A stretch of 64,000 nt of DNA, taken from NCBI RefSeq assembly GCF_024362525.1, contig NZ_CP101458.1, positions 1,364,001-1,428,000 on the forward strand, in the 5' to 3' direction. Source of the DNA: Natrononativus amylolyticus (GTDB lineage: Archaea; Halobacteriota; Halobacteria; Halobacteriales; Natrialbaceae). Position numbers and translations under genes: made by a program. The notes beneath the pieces were generated by a model, which saw nothing but the letters and a program-made list of their open reading frames with translations, did not search any database and was not told the DNA's origin. Below are positions 28,172 to 37,389 of the stretch, in pieces (positions within the stretch are counted from its first letter, which is position 1; each line of letters starts with the position of its first letter).

Positions 28172-28870
28172 TCACTCGAGGGGCAGCCCCGTCGTCTCGA
28201 TCCCCTCGCGCCGTCCGTCGAGTACCTCGAAGCGCTCCCCCCGACGACTCTCGAGCCAGTAGAGTAGCCGCTCGGCCCACCCGAGTTTTCGCGCCTTGAT
28301 CGGGTCGACGGCGGGGTCGTCGAAGTCCCAGCCGACGAAGACGAGTTCGGCGGCGCCCAGGTGGTCCGCCAGGAACGCCGCCCGGTCGCCGTCGGTGAAC
28401 CCCCCGACGTTTCGGACCGGTCCCGCGGGTGCGGCCTGGGTCGTCGGGAGGACGAACTCGTCCCGACACCGCGGGACGACCTCCCGAACGGCGGGCACGT
28501 TGTCCCCGTGTGCGGCGACGGCGACCGGAACTTCGCGCTCGGTCAGCGCGACGGCCGTCTCGGGGTTCTTGTCGAGGTCGGTCACCAGACAGTCGACGAC
28601 TACGCCGCCGTCGGCGAGGACGTCCGCAGCCGTCGAGGCCGCGAACACGACGTCCGCCGCGCTCGCGCGCTCGAGCGCTCGTGCGGAGTCGATCGACGGG
28701 CCGGCGCCCGCAACCGCGACGCGTGCGCCGCGAGCCGACGAGAGGCGGTCGAGATCGAACGGAGCCGTCAGCTCGGCCAGCACGTCCCGTGCCCGCTCGT
28801 CTGCGCCACGTTCGAAGCCGAAGTCGCGCAGGATCTCTTCGTAGACCGGTTCCCACTCCTCGAACTCCAT
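28172..28870 (-). CDS. mptE: 6-hydroxymethyl-7,8-dihydropterin pyrophosphokinase, MptE type
   Basis: MptE activates 6-hydroxymethyldihydropterin with ATP in archaeal pterin (methanopterin/folate) synthesis, replacing bacterial FolK. The 232-residue protein starts MEFEEWEPVYEEILRDFGF. The DUF115-like core has VAVAGAGPSIDSA, CLVTDLDKNPETAV, AAHGDNVPAV and ELVFVGWDFDDPAVD, then KLGWAERLLYWLE. It lies 131 nt downstream of folP on the same strand, consistent with a pterin pathway cluster. An AATTATTG box about 27 nt before 28870 suggests its own leaderless promoter. Confidence 0.92.
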   Translation of the reverse strand: MEFEEWEPVYEEILRDFGFERGADERARDVLAELTAPFDLDRLSSARGARVAVAGAGPSIDSARALERASAADVVFAASTAADVLADGGVVVDCLVTDLDKNPETAVALTEREVPVAVAAHGDNVPAVREVVPRCRDEFVLPTTQAAPAGPVRNVGGFTDGDRAAFLADHLGAAELVFVGWDFDDPAVDPIKARKLGWAERLLYWLESRRGERFEVLDGRREGIETTGLPLE

Positions 28871-29001
28871 GCTCGTCACTAGGCGGCGTAACACCACAAT
28901 AATTCCGCGATGTGGACCGGGAGTGCCTCCGAAGTACCCCTACCCGGGAGGCGCCCCGGCGTCCACTCCTCTCTTGCGAAGCCTCCGCCATAAGCTTTCT
29001 C

Positions 29002-30195
29002 TTACCGTACCGATTCTGCAAGCGCGTCACGGATCGTGGACAGGCCGCCGCGTTCTCGCTCGAGACGCCTCCAAACGATCGAAATTGCCGAATCGCTTCC
29101 GAGCAAGAGTATCTCGTTAGTTGGTAACTCGACACACACCGCGCCGTGTTCGGTTGCGACGGCCTCGAGCCGGGTACGGTCGGCCTCGGAGAGCCCCTCG
29201 ACGACGAACGCCTGGTGGACCCAGTCGCCGGCCAGTTCGGGATCGACGTCGGCGTCGGCGAGGCGGGCCCGGAGTTCGCGGGTCGAACCCGCCTCGAGTC
29301 GGGAGACGTCGACGCCGTCCGCGCTGTAGCGCTCGCGGTCGGTGAACGCCGCGCCGATCAGCGCCGCGTCGCGGGTTTCGGCGACGTCGTGGGTGCGGAT
29401 CACGTGCGCGCCGCGTTCGACGGCCATCGAGGTCGCCGCGAGGCTCACCGGTAGCCGCTCGTCGGTCTCGCGGCCGGCGATCTCCCCCAGGAAGTTCTTC
29501 CGGTTGATCGAGACCAGGATCGGTTTCCCGAGCGCGCGAAACTCCCGCAGCCTGTGAAACGTGTCGCGGTCGTTCTCGAGCGTCTGGGACTCGCTCCACC
29601 CGCCGAAGGCGGGGTCGACGATCGTCTTCTCGGTGAGTCCGTTCTGTTTCAGCGCCTCGTACACCATGTCGACGTACTCGGCCGACTCGGCCCACTCGGG
29701 GGACTTCCGGGCGGCCCAGTCGGTCTCCTCGACGGCTCCCGGCCGCTCAAGGTCCGGCGGACTCGCCATCTTGACTACCGCCGCGTCGTGGTCCTCACAG
29801 ACGGTCGGCATCTCCGGGTCCGCGAAGCCGCAGATGTCGTTGACCACGTCGAACCCGCTCGAGAGCGCCTCGTCTGCGACCCCGGCGTACCGGGTCTCGA
29901 TCGAGAACACCGCCTCGCCGGACACCCGATCGATGGTTTCCAGGGCCACGTGCAGGCGCTCGAGTTCCGCTTCCGCGGTGAGCACGTCGAAGCGCTTGTT
30001 GGCGGACTCGAGGCCGATGTCGACGATGTCGGCGCCCTCCCCGATGAGTTCGCGATCCACGTACCGGGCGGCGTCCGCCGGATCGTCGAAGACGCTCGGG
30101 TTGTACGGGGACTCCTCGCTGACGTTCAACACGCCCATGATCCGAGGCGGGTGGCCGTCGCCGATCTCGAGGCCCCCCGCGTCGACGCTGTTCAT
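29002..30195 (-). CDS. folP: Dihydropteroate synthase-like protein with C-terminal extension
   Basis: DHPS joins 6-hydroxymethyldihydropterin diphosphate to p-aminobenzoate. The 397-residue protein has a TIM barrel over about residues 18-270: IMGVLNVSEESPYNPS replaces the usual MGILNVTPDSF, and VDIGLESANKR replaces DIGGEST. Later segments VVNDICGFADPE and PILVSINRKNFLGE match the family. The last 120 residues (ELRARLADADVDPELAGDWV onward) form an extra domain absent from bacterial DHPS. With mptE just downstream, a role in pterin or C1-carrier synthesis is likely, though the changed motifs leave substrate choice open. Confidence 0.88.
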   Translation of the reverse strand: MNSVDAGGLEIGDGHPPRIMGVLNVSEESPYNPSVFDDPADAARYVDRELIGEGADIVDIGLESANKRFDVLTAEAELERLHVALETIDRVSGEAVFSIETRYAGVADEALSSGFDVVNDICGFADPEMPTVCEDHDAAVVKMASPPDLERPGAVEETDWAARKSPEWAESAEYVDMVYEALKQNGLTEKTIVDPAFGGWSESQTLENDRDTFHRLREFRALGKPILVSINRKNFLGEIAGRETDERLPVSLAATSMAVERGAHVIRTHDVAETRDAALIGAAFTDRERYSADGVDVSRLEAGSTRELRARLADADVDPELAGDWVHQAFVVEGLSEADRTRLEAVATEHGAVCVELPTNEILLLGSDSAISIVWRRLERERGGLSTIRDALAESVR

Positions 30196-30312
30196 ACCCG
30201 GACTCGGGAGGGCAGCTAAAAAGAGGCCGCGGTTCTGACGGCGGCGATCGACGGAGTGGCGACGAATCCGCCGAACAGGCACTTTTTGTCCGCCCGCGCG
30301 AAACGACTCGGT

Positions 30313-30864
30313 ATGGGCAAAGTCAGCATCGGGATGCTGGGCTGGCGCTTCGACGAGGACGACATCCTCGACGAGAACGGCGAGTTCCGTCCGCTCGAGG
30401 AGATGCCGAAAAACGACCGCGAGCGGTTGATTCGCCTCCAGAGCACCCTCTACAACGCGCCGTGTAACGCCTGCTGGCTGATCCACGGCGACGCGAATCT
30501 CGAGGAGTGTAACACCGCCCGCTACGTCTACGGCGAACCGCTCTCGGAGGTCGTCCTCTGTGAGGAACACGAACCCGACTTCGTCTACTGGTTCCGCCGC
30601 GACGGCGGCGGCGAGTACCAGGGCGAAGAGGAGTTCGAGGACCGGTTCTACGAGTGGTTCCTCGAGGGCGGGCGCGCACCGGAGGGCTACGAGGGGATGG
30701 AGTACGTCTCCACGGATCCCGACGACCTCCCGAAGCCGCCGAAGCCGGACCCCGACGAATACGAGGAACTGATGGACGACGACGTTTCCGACCGCGTCGG
30801 CCTCACGGAGGAGGAGATCCGCGACAGCGGCGTCGACCTCGGCTCGGAGTATCCGTCGAAATGA
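30313..30864 (+). CDS. Conserved haloarchaeal protein with a cysteine cluster
   Basis: This is a 183-residue acidic protein of unknown function. It starts GKVSIGMLGWRFDEDDILDE and carries cysteines in NAPCNACWLIHGD, EECNTARY and VVLCEEHEPDF, which could bind zinc. A region rich in Glu, Phe and Tyr (EEEFEDRFYEWFLEGG) and a Pro/Asp-rich tail (PKPPKPDPDEYEE) follow. Its stop overlaps the tRNA methyltransferase start by 4 nt (ATGA at 30861), so the two are translationally coupled and may act together. Start ATG 30313 is preferred to 30256. Confidence 0.8.
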   Translation: MGKVSIGMLGWRFDEDDILDENGEFRPLEEMPKNDRERLIRLQSTLYNAPCNACWLIHGDANLEECNTARYVYGEPLSEVVLCEEHEPDFVYWFRRDGGGEYQGEEEFEDRFYEWFLEGGRAPEGYEGMEYVSTDPDDLPKPPKPDPDEYEELMDDDVSDRVGLTEEEIRDSGVDLGSEYPSK

Positions 30865-31646
30865 CCCACGGTGGCGACCGCGGCTCGCCCGCGGCGGGAT
30901 CGGCGTCCCGACGAGCGCCCCCCGCCGTCGCCGTCGTCGACGCGCAGACGCCGGGTAACGTCGGCACCATCGCGCGGGCAATGAAGAACTTCGGCTTCGA
31001 GGACCTGTTGCTCGTCGATCCACCGGCGCTCGATCCAGACGGCGAGGCCTACGGCTTCGCCGGCCACGCCAGAGACGATATCCTGCCGAACGCGACCGAG
31101 ATCACGTTCGACGAACTCGTCTCGGAGTACCACACGATCGGCTGTACCGCGGTGACCAACGAGGACGACCGGAACCACATCCGATTTCCGTTCTCCACCC
31201 CCGCGGAGCTCGCCGAGCGGCTGCCGACCGTCGAGGCCCCGACCGCGCTCGTCTTCGGCCGCGAACGCGTCGGGCTCACGAACGAGGAACTCGAGCGGAT
31301 CGACGAGATCTGTTCGATCCCCGCTAACGCCGACTACCCCGTCCTCAATCTCGGGCAGGCGGCGACGATCACCCTCTACGAACTCCGCTCGCTGACCCTC
31401 GCGCCTCACGAAACCCAGCTTCCCGATATCGAGCGGGTCCGGGCACCGGAGCCGCTGCTCGAGCGCTGTTACGATCAGTGGGAGCGGCTGCTGGTCGAAC
31501 TCAACCACCCCGAAGAGAAGCGCGAGAAGACGATGCGGATGATCCGTCGGGTGTACGGCCGGGCCGACCCGACCGAGCGCGAGGTCAACACCTTTCTGGG
31601 ACTGTTGCGCCGAGCGACCGATCGACCCGAGCGCCGAACGGAGTAA
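30861..31646 (+). CDS. SPOUT RNA methyltransferase, TrmJ-like
   Basis: The protein of about 261 residues is of the SpoU/TrmJ group that 2'-O-methylates RNA, in TrmJ tRNA position 32. It has the three SPOUT motifs: AQTPGNVGTIARAMKNFGF, ALVFGRERVGLTNEEL and VLNLGQAATITLYELRSL. The C-terminal 80 residues (LLVELNHPEEKREKTMRMIR) match the TrmJ dimer or tail region. It is co-expressed with the upstream cysteine-cluster protein and converges with gatE. Confidence 0.92.
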   Translation: MTHGGDRGSPAAGSASRRAPPAVAVVDAQTPGNVGTIARAMKNFGFEDLLLVDPPALDPDGEAYGFAGHARDDILPNATEITFDELVSEYHTIGCTAVTNEDDRNHIRFPFSTPAELAERLPTVEAPTALVFGRERVGLTNEELERIDEICSIPANADYPVLNLGQAATITLYELRSLTLAPHETQLPDIERVRAPEPLLERCYDQWERLLVELNHPEEKREKTMRMIRRVYGRADPTEREVNTFLGLLRRATDRPERRTE

Positions 31647-31664
31647 CCCGGGTTATGTTCCGTT

Positions 31665-33539
31665 TCAGGCCCGCTTCTGTATCTCTTCGCGGAGCAGCCG
31701 ACTGACGAGGTCGCCGTCGGCCTTCCCGCGCAGGGCACCCATGCACTCGCCCATCAGCCCCGAGAACGCCTGCATCCCTTCCTGCTCGACCTGGTCTTCG
31801 TTTCGCTCGACGACCTCGACGACCGCCTCGCGGACCTCGTCCTCGCCGGCCGATCCGAGTCCGGCGGCCTCGGCGGCTTCCTCGGCCGAGCGGTCCGGCT
31901 CGCGGGCCAGCGCCGAGAGCAGGTCCGGGACGCCCTCCCGGGCGAGATCGCCGCCTTCGGCCATGCCGAACACCTGTTCGAAGTGGTGACGAGCGAGGTT
32001 CGCGACGGGCACGCCGTCCCGGCGCAGCTCCGTGACCGTCGACTCGAGGGTCGTCGCCGCGAGCGTCGGGTCGACGCCGTCGGCCACGACGGCTTCGAAG
32101 ACCGGCATCCGCCTGCCGTAGGCGACCTGCTCCGCCAAGCCGGCGTCGATGTCGTACTCCGCCTGGTAGCGCTCGACCTTCTCGGTGAGCAGTTCGGGTT
32201 CGGGAACCTCGCTCGGATCGAGGGAAACCGGCGGCACGTCCGTCTCGGGGTACATCCGCGCGGCGCCCGGCAGCGGGCGCAGGTACCGGGTGCTGCCGTC
32301 CTCGTTCGCGCCGCGAGTCTCCTCGGGAACGCCCTCGAGTGCCGTCTCGGCGCGGGCGGCAACGGCCTCGATGGCGGATTCCGCGACTTCGGTCTCGGCC
32401 GCGACGATGGCGACGGCGTCCTCCTCGCCAGCGTCCACCGATTCCCGTAGCGCCGCGACCTCCTCCTCGGTGACGCCGTAGGCCGGCAGTTCGTCCGTGT
32501 GGAAGATGCCGCCCGCACCGTGGCGCTTGGCGTGATCGGAGAGCTCGGTGCCCAGCCGGCGGTCGGGGGCGATTTCGCGGCCGACGAGGCCGTCGAAGCC
32601 GGAGAGGGGGACGGCCGTCACCGAACCGCCGGAGTTCAACGCCCCGGCGATCACGCCGCTGTCGGTCTCCGCGAAGACGTCGGTGACGTCGGCGGGTTCG
32701 CCGACGGCGGCGTCGCGGGCCTCGAGTTCCGCCGCAATCTGGACGAGTTCGGCCTGTCGACCCACCTCGGTCCGGACGATGTCGTCGATGTCGTCCAGGC
32801 TCTGGACGCCCTTGATCTCGACGCGGGCGCCGTCGGCGATGGAGACGTTGACGTCCTGGCGGATGGTTCCCAGGCCGCGCTTTACCTTCCCCGTCGAGCG
32901 AAGCAGCATCCCGATCCGCTCGGCGGCCTCGCGGGCCTGCTCGGGCGAGCCGATGTCCGGGGCCGTGCCGATCTCGACCAGTGGAATCCCCAGCCTGTCG
33001 AGGCTGTAGACCACGCCGTCGTCCGTTTCCTCGACCCGCTGGGCGCTCTCCTCCTCGAGCATCATGTCCTCGATGCCGACGGCTCCCTCGCTCGTCTCGA
33101 TCGCACCGCCGGTCGCCACGAGCGAGGAGCGCTGGAAGCCCGAGGTGTTCGAGCCGTCGACGACGATCTTTCGCATGACGTGGGCCTGGTCGACCGGCTC
33201 CATGTCCATCAGCTGGGCGACCTCGAGCACCGTCTCGACCGCCTCCTCGTCGATACGGTGGGGGGGTTCGTCGTCCTCCTCGACGAGGCAGGTCGAGTCG
33301 TAGGCGAGGTAGGTGAACTCGCGGTCGACTTTGCTCTCCTCGACGGCGGCCTCGTCGAGTTCGCCCAGCTCGCTCCGGGTGGGGTGGAGGTAGCGGGTGA
33401 ACTCGCGAACCGACGCCTCCGGCTCGCGCAGTTCGGTCGGACAGGCACAGAACAGCTTCGCCGCCGTGTCGAGTTGCTGGTGGATCTCCAGCCCGGCGAC
33501 GAGCCCGAGTTCGTCGTAGTCGTACTCGGTCTCGGTCAT
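31665..33539 (-). CDS. gatE: Glu-tRNA(Gln) amidotransferase subunit E
   Basis: GatE, with the asparaginase-like GatD (not in this window), converts Glu-tRNA(Gln) to Gln-tRNA(Gln); the GatDE form occurs only in archaea. The 624-residue protein contains the cradle domain (LGLVAGLEIHQQLDTAAKLF, LVEIGTAPDIGSPEQARE, GTIRQDVNVSI, VEIKGVQSLDDID). An AspRS-like insert (AGALNSGGSVTAVPLSGFDG, HTDELPAYGVTEEEV) and the C-terminal YqeY-like helical tail (FSGLMGECMGALRGKADGDL) follow. Start 33539 gives MTETEYDYDELGL; the longer frame is a shadow. Confidence 0.96.
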   Translation of the reverse strand: MTETEYDYDELGLVAGLEIHQQLDTAAKLFCACPTELREPEASVREFTRYLHPTRSELGELDEAAVEESKVDREFTYLAYDSTCLVEEDDEPPHRIDEEAVETVLEVAQLMDMEPVDQAHVMRKIVVDGSNTSGFQRSSLVATGGAIETSEGAVGIEDMMLEEESAQRVEETDDGVVYSLDRLGIPLVEIGTAPDIGSPEQAREAAERIGMLLRSTGKVKRGLGTIRQDVNVSIADGARVEIKGVQSLDDIDDIVRTEVGRQAELVQIAAELEARDAAVGEPADVTDVFAETDSGVIAGALNSGGSVTAVPLSGFDGLVGREIAPDRRLGTELSDHAKRHGAGGIFHTDELPAYGVTEEEVAALRESVDAGEEDAVAIVAAETEVAESAIEAVAARAETALEGVPEETRGANEDGSTRYLRPLPGAARMYPETDVPPVSLDPSEVPEPELLTEKVERYQAEYDIDAGLAEQVAYGRRMPVFEAVVADGVDPTLAATTLESTVTELRRDGVPVANLARHHFEQVFGMAEGGDLAREGVPDLLSALAREPDRSAEEAAEAAGLGSAGEDEVREAVVEVVERNEDQVEQEGMQAFSGLMGECMGALRGKADGDLVSRLLREEIQKRA

Positions 33540-33700
33540 TGTCGACCCCTCGGGGACGGAGGGGTAAAAAACCGTCCAGTTGCCGCTCGGACGGCGGTTC
33601 GGGTCGGGCCGCCGACCGCTGACGCGGACTCCCGTCGTCAGGTCCGGCGGAGCCGCGACCCGCCACGCCGCTGTGGCGATCGTCGGCACGGCAGACCGTC

Positions 33701-35020
33701 TCAGTCGTCGGCCGCCGGCTCGTCGGGAGGCGGTGAGCGCGACTCGCGCCTCGAGTCGACCGACGAGCCGGCGGCCGCGGCGACCGCTTCGAGCACGTCC
33801 GCCGGCTCGGCCTCGAGCGCGCGCGATCGCAACGTCTCGTAGCGACGGCGCGCCGCCTCGCCGGCGAAGTTCCGGTCCTCGAGCGGATGGCGTTCGACGG
33901 CCACGAGCGCGTCGACGTCGGCGACCGTCTCCAGCAGCAACTGGTTGCCGGCGGCGAGTTCGAGGTCCGCCAGGACGACGACATCGGCTTCGCGGATTCG
34001 GTCCGCGGCGGCGTCTCGAGCGCCAGCCGAGAGCGGGGCGAACGGCTCGACCGTGAGACACTCGCGATCGCACCGCAGGGCGGCCGTGGCGACGCTTCCG
34101 CCGTCCGGGACGGGGCCGGCGGAGGCGTCGACGCCGCCGGCCGAGAGCCGCGAGAGGACCGCGGCGGCCGTCGACCCCGACCCCAGGACGTGAACCCGGT
34201 CGGGAAGCGCTCGTCCCTCCGGACGGGGGAGCGCGGTGACCGACACCGTCCCCGTCACGGGATCGTCGGTCACCGCTGCGGCCGCGTCGAACGCCGTCTC
34301 GAGCGCCCCGGGGGTGAGCACGTCCTCGGGCGCTCCGTCGGCGGCGACGCGGCCGCCGGCGAGCAACACCAGCCGGTCGCAGTAGCGCGCCGCGAGGTTC
34401 AGGTCGTGGATCGCGGCGACGGCGGTCCGGCCGTCGTCGACGAGGTCGTCGACGAGTTCGAGGGTCTCGATCTGGTGGTTGACGTCGAGGCTGGCCGTCG
34501 GCTCGTCGAGCAGGAGGACGGGTGTCTCCTGGGCGATCGCGCGCGCCAGCAACACCCGCTGTCGCTCGCCGCCGCTGATCTCGTCGATTCCCCGGTCCGC
34601 GAAGGTCGACGTTCTGGTGCGCTCGAGCGCCCGGTCGACCTGCGCCCGGTCGCGGTTGGTGGGCGGTGCGAACCGCGAGCGGTGAGGGTGACGCCCCATC
34701 TCCACGACGTCGCGGACGGGGAAGGAAAACGAGAGCGCGGTGTCCTGTGGCACGACGGCGACCAGGCGGCTCGAGCCCGCGGCGGACAGGCCGTGGACGT
34801 CGGCGCCGTCGACCGCGACGGTCCCCGAGGCGGGCTCGAGGGCCGCGCTGATCGTCCGCAGCAGGGTCGTCTTCCCGGCGCCGTTGGGGCCGATGAGGCC
34901 GACGAACTCGCCTGCGTCGGCGGTCATCGAGACGTCCTCGAGGACCGAGACGTCGCCGAACGAGTGGGAGACGCGGTCGACGTCGATCGTGGCTTCGTCG
35001 GAGCGGACGGGGTCGCTCAC
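33701..35020 (-). CDS. btuD: Cobalamin-type ABC importer ATPase with C-terminal extra domain
   Basis: The 439-residue protein starts at a GTG that overlaps the permease stop (GTGA). The ATPase part (residues about 10-250) has Walker A GPNGAGKTTLLR, signature EISGGERQRVLLARAI, Walker B PVLLLDEPTASLD and H-loop AIHDLNLAARY. After it come about 180 further residues forming a Rossmann-like second domain (RVHVLGSGSTAAAVLSRL, EADVVVLADLELAAGNQLLL). BtuD normally ends near 260. Substrate assignment to vitamin B12 or cobamide rests on overall similarity and the btuC/btuF neighbours; heme or siderophore uptake cannot be fully excluded. Confidence 0.88.
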   Translation of the reverse strand: MSDPVRSDEATIDVDRVSHSFGDVSVLEDVSMTADAGEFVGLIGPNGAGKTTLLRTISAALEPASGTVAVDGADVHGLSAAGSSRLVAVVPQDTALSFSFPVRDVVEMGRHPHRSRFAPPTNRDRAQVDRALERTRTSTFADRGIDEISGGERQRVLLARAIAQETPVLLLDEPTASLDVNHQIETLELVDDLVDDGRTAVAAIHDLNLAARYCDRLVLLAGGRVAADGAPEDVLTPGALETAFDAAAAVTDDPVTGTVSVTALPRPEGRALPDRVHVLGSGSTAAAVLSRLSAGGVDASAGPVPDGGSVATAALRCDRECLTVEPFAPLSAGARDAAADRIREADVVVLADLELAAGNQLLLETVADVDALVAVERHPLEDRNFAGEAARRRYETLRSRALEAEPADVLEAVAAAAGSSVDSRRESRSPPPDEPAADD

Positions 35021-36114
35021 AGCGCGTACACCTCCCGGCGGGTGAGCAAGAAGAGGAAGAACGGGGCGCCGACGGCGGCGGTCACGATGCCGACGGGCAC
35101 TTCGGCGGGGCCCGCTCGAGCCACCGTATCCGTTACGACGAGAAACGACGCCCCGGCGAGCGCGCTCGTCGGCAGCAGGATGCGGTGGTCGGGGCCGACG
35201 ATCAGGCGCATGATGTGGGGGACGACGAGGCCGACGAAGCCGATGACGCCGGCGACGGCGACCCCCGCCGCGGTGATGACGCTCGCGAGCGAGAGCAGGA
35301 GCAGTTTCGTCCGCTCGACCTCCACACCGAGGTGGTGGGCGTCCTCCTCGCCGAGCAGGAGGACGTTCATCTCGCGGGTGAACGCGCCGAGGACGAGCAC
35401 GCCGGCGAGCGCGACCGGGAGCGCGAAGCCGACGTCGCTCCACGTGCTGTTGTGGAGGTGGCCCATCAGCCAGATCACGGCCTGGCGCAGGCTCTCGCCG
35501 CTGTGGACGAGCACGTAGGAGATGAACGCCCCCAGGAACGCCTGGACTGCGATCCCGGCGAGCAACAGCGTGGCGACGGGGGTGCGCCCGCCCTCGGTCG
35601 CGATGGCGTAGACGAGAAAGGCGGTGGCGAGCGCACCGACGAACGCCGCCAGGTGGAGACCGCCGACCGGGACGAGGGCGGGAAAGGCGATGGCGACGAC
35701 CGCGCCCGCGGCCGCCCCGGAGGAGACGCCGATGATCGACGGATCGGCGAGCGGGTTTCGGAAGAACCCCTGCATCACGGTTCCCGCCGCCGCGAGCGCG
35801 AAGCCGACCGTCGCCGCGAGCGCGATCCGTGGGAGGCGGACGTCGGCGACGATGATCTGGTGGGTTCCGGGTACCTCGAAGCCGAAGACGGGCGCGTACT
35901 CGAGCCCCGGCGCCGGCACCGTCCAGCCGACGCCGGGGAGCGTCGCGGACTCGAGGGCGATCCCCGAGGGGACGACGACGACGTTCAACGTCGCCTTCGA
36001 CACCGTGAGCGGATCGATCCTGACCGGGCCGAGAGCGGCGCTCCCGATTGCGACGGCGACGAGGAGTGCGACGAGCCCCCCCGTCCAGGCGAGTACTCGG
36101 CCCGGTCGTTCCAT
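35017..36114 (-). CDS. btuC: BtuC/FecCD-type ABC permease
   Basis: The 365-residue protein has about ten transmembrane helices. Family landmarks are the segments ADVRLPRIALAATVGFALAA, NPLADPSIIGVSSGAAAGAV, LLAGIAVQAFLGAFISYVLV, the coupling region LGVEVERT, and GVIGFVGLVVPHIMRLIVG. An unusually long extracellular loop (residues about 45-85) follows helix 1. The ATG at 36114 lies 30 nt from the centre of a palindromic A/T element shared with divergent btuF. Its stop overlaps the ATPase start. Confidence 0.92.
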   Translation of the reverse strand: MERPGRVLAWTGGLVALLVAVAIGSAALGPVRIDPLTVSKATLNVVVVPSGIALESATLPGVGWTVPAPGLEYAPVFGFEVPGTHQIIVADVRLPRIALAATVGFALAAAGTVMQGFFRNPLADPSIIGVSSGAAAGAVVAIAFPALVPVGGLHLAAFVGALATAFLVYAIATEGGRTPVATLLLAGIAVQAFLGAFISYVLVHSGESLRQAVIWLMGHLHNSTWSDVGFALPVALAGVLVLGAFTREMNVLLLGEEDAHHLGVEVERTKLLLLSLASVITAAGVAVAGVIGFVGLVVPHIMRLIVGPDHRILLPTSALAGASFLVVTDTVARAGPAEVPVGIVTAAVGAPFFLFLLTRREVYAL

Positions 36115-36138
36115 ACTACACAAGCTCGCTTGCATTAG

Positions 36139-36150
36139 ACAAATATTTGT
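36139..36150. promoter_or_regulatory. Palindromic bidirectional TATA element, btuC/btuF
   Basis: ACAAATATTTGT is a perfect 12-nt palindrome in the 61-nt gap between divergent starts. Its centre (36144.5) is about 30 nt from the btuC start codon (36114) and about 31 nt from the btuF start codon (36176). Start sites 25-26 nt to either side would leave leaders of 4-6 nt both ways. It therefore looks like one box A serving both promoters, or an operator laid over them. Confidence 0.65.
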
Positions 36151-36175
36151 TGGAGTGTGACGCACGGTTCGACTG

Positions 36176-37309
36176 ATGCGAACTTTACTGATCGTACTTG
36201 TTGCGACGCTCACCGCACTCGCGATGGTCGCACCCGCGGCCGCCGCCCCCGCCGGTCAGGCGGCCGTCCAGGACGACGCGACGTGTGAGTACCCGCTCGA
36301 GCTACCCGACGCCTCGGGCGAGGAGATCACCCTCGAAGACGAACCGGAAGCGGTCGTCGCGCTGTACCCCGGTGACGCGCGCCTCGCGTACGACATCGGC
36401 GCCGAGGAGGCCGTCGTCGGGATGCCGATCGGCGAGTACACCGACGCTCTCGACGCGGGCGACCGAACCGACATCAGCCAGGACGACGGGACGACCCCCG
36501 ACATCGAGACGATCGTCGACCTCGAGCCCGACGTCGTGCTGGCCGCGGACATCGTCCTTACCCAGGAGGGGCTGCTCGAGCAGCTCCGCGACGCCGGACT
36601 CACCGTCTACGTCTTCGACACCGCGACGACGCTCGACGACGTGAAAGAGAACGCCCACGTCGCGGGGCAGCTCACCGGCGAGTGCGAGAGCGCGGCCGAC
36701 ACGGTCGACCGGATGGACGAGCGCCTGGCGGCGATCGACGACGCCCTCGAGGACGAGGATCGCCCGCTCGCCTTCTACGAGATGGGCGAGGGGTACACGG
36801 CCGGTGCCGGCAGCTTCCAGCACGACGTGCTGACGACCGCTGGCGTCGAGAACCTCGGCGAGCGGGCCGGCATCGAGGGCTGGGGCCAGGCGAGCGAGGA
36901 GGTCGTCCTCGAGGAGGATCCCGAGTGGATCATCTACCCCGACCACGGGGCGGAGCCCGACTTGGCCGAGAGCGCGCAGTCGACGACCGCCTACGAGGAG
37001 GACAACCTCCTCGGCATCGACGGTAACACGATGAGTCAGGGCGGACCGAGCGTGATCGAGGTCGTCGAAACGATCGTCGAGGCGGTCCACCCCGAGGCGC
37101 ACGCGGAGCTCGAAGCGGCCGACGACGGCTCTGACGATACGAGCGCCGATGATGTCGACGAGGGGGCAGACGATACTGCGACCGACGCCGACGCTGGCGA
37201 CGACCCCGCGGACGATGCGGCTGACGACGACTCGATCCCCGGCTTCGGCGTTCCCGTCGCCGTCGCCGCCGTGGTCGCCCTGCTCGGGTTCGTCGTCCGC
37301 CGACGGTAG
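36176..37309 (+). CDS. btuF: Cobalamin-type substrate-binding protein, PGF-CTERM anchored
   Basis: The 377-residue protein has a Sec signal peptide (about residues 1-24, [20 protein letters not shown]) and a BtuF/FhuD-like binding domain ([60 protein letters not shown]). An Asp-rich linker of about 50 residues follows. The C-terminal PGF-CTERM signal ([17 protein letters not shown], then RRR) is the archaeosortase A recognition site. It would be processed and lipid-linked on the outer face, unlike the lipobox-anchored sugar binding protein of this window. It feeds the divergent BtuC-BtuD. Confidence 0.92.
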   Translation: MRTLLIVLVATLTALAMVAPAAAAPAGQAAVQDDATCEYPLELPDASGEEITLEDEPEAVVALYPGDARLAYDIGAEEAVVGMPIGEYTDALDAGDRTDISQDDGTTPDIETIVDLEPDVVLAADIVLTQEGLLEQLRDAGLTVYVFDTATTLDDVKENAHVAGQLTGECESAADTVDRMDERLAAIDDALEDEDRPLAFYEMGEGYTAGAGSFQHDVLTTAGVENLGERAGIEGWGQASEEVVLEEDPEWIIYPDHGAEPDLAESAQSTTAYEEDNLLGIDGNTMSQGGPSVIEVVETIVEAVHPEAHAELEAADDGSDDTSADDVDEGADDTATDADAGDDPADDAADDDSIPGFGVPVAVAAVVALLGFVVRRR

Positions 37310-37389
37310 CGACCGCGGGGTCGAACGGAGCGACGCGACCGCGGCCCGTTTTGAAAAGCGTTTACTCGCCCGCCCACACAGCACACCTC

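Noticed and set aside
28925-28952. Hairpin GCCTCC/GGAGGC as folP terminator
   Set aside because: Only six pairs with a 16-nt loop and no U-tract; frequent by chance in GC-rich DNA.
36115-36175. Cobalamin riboswitch ahead of btuC or btuF
   Set aside because: The whole gap is 61 nt, too short, and both mRNAs appear nearly leaderless.
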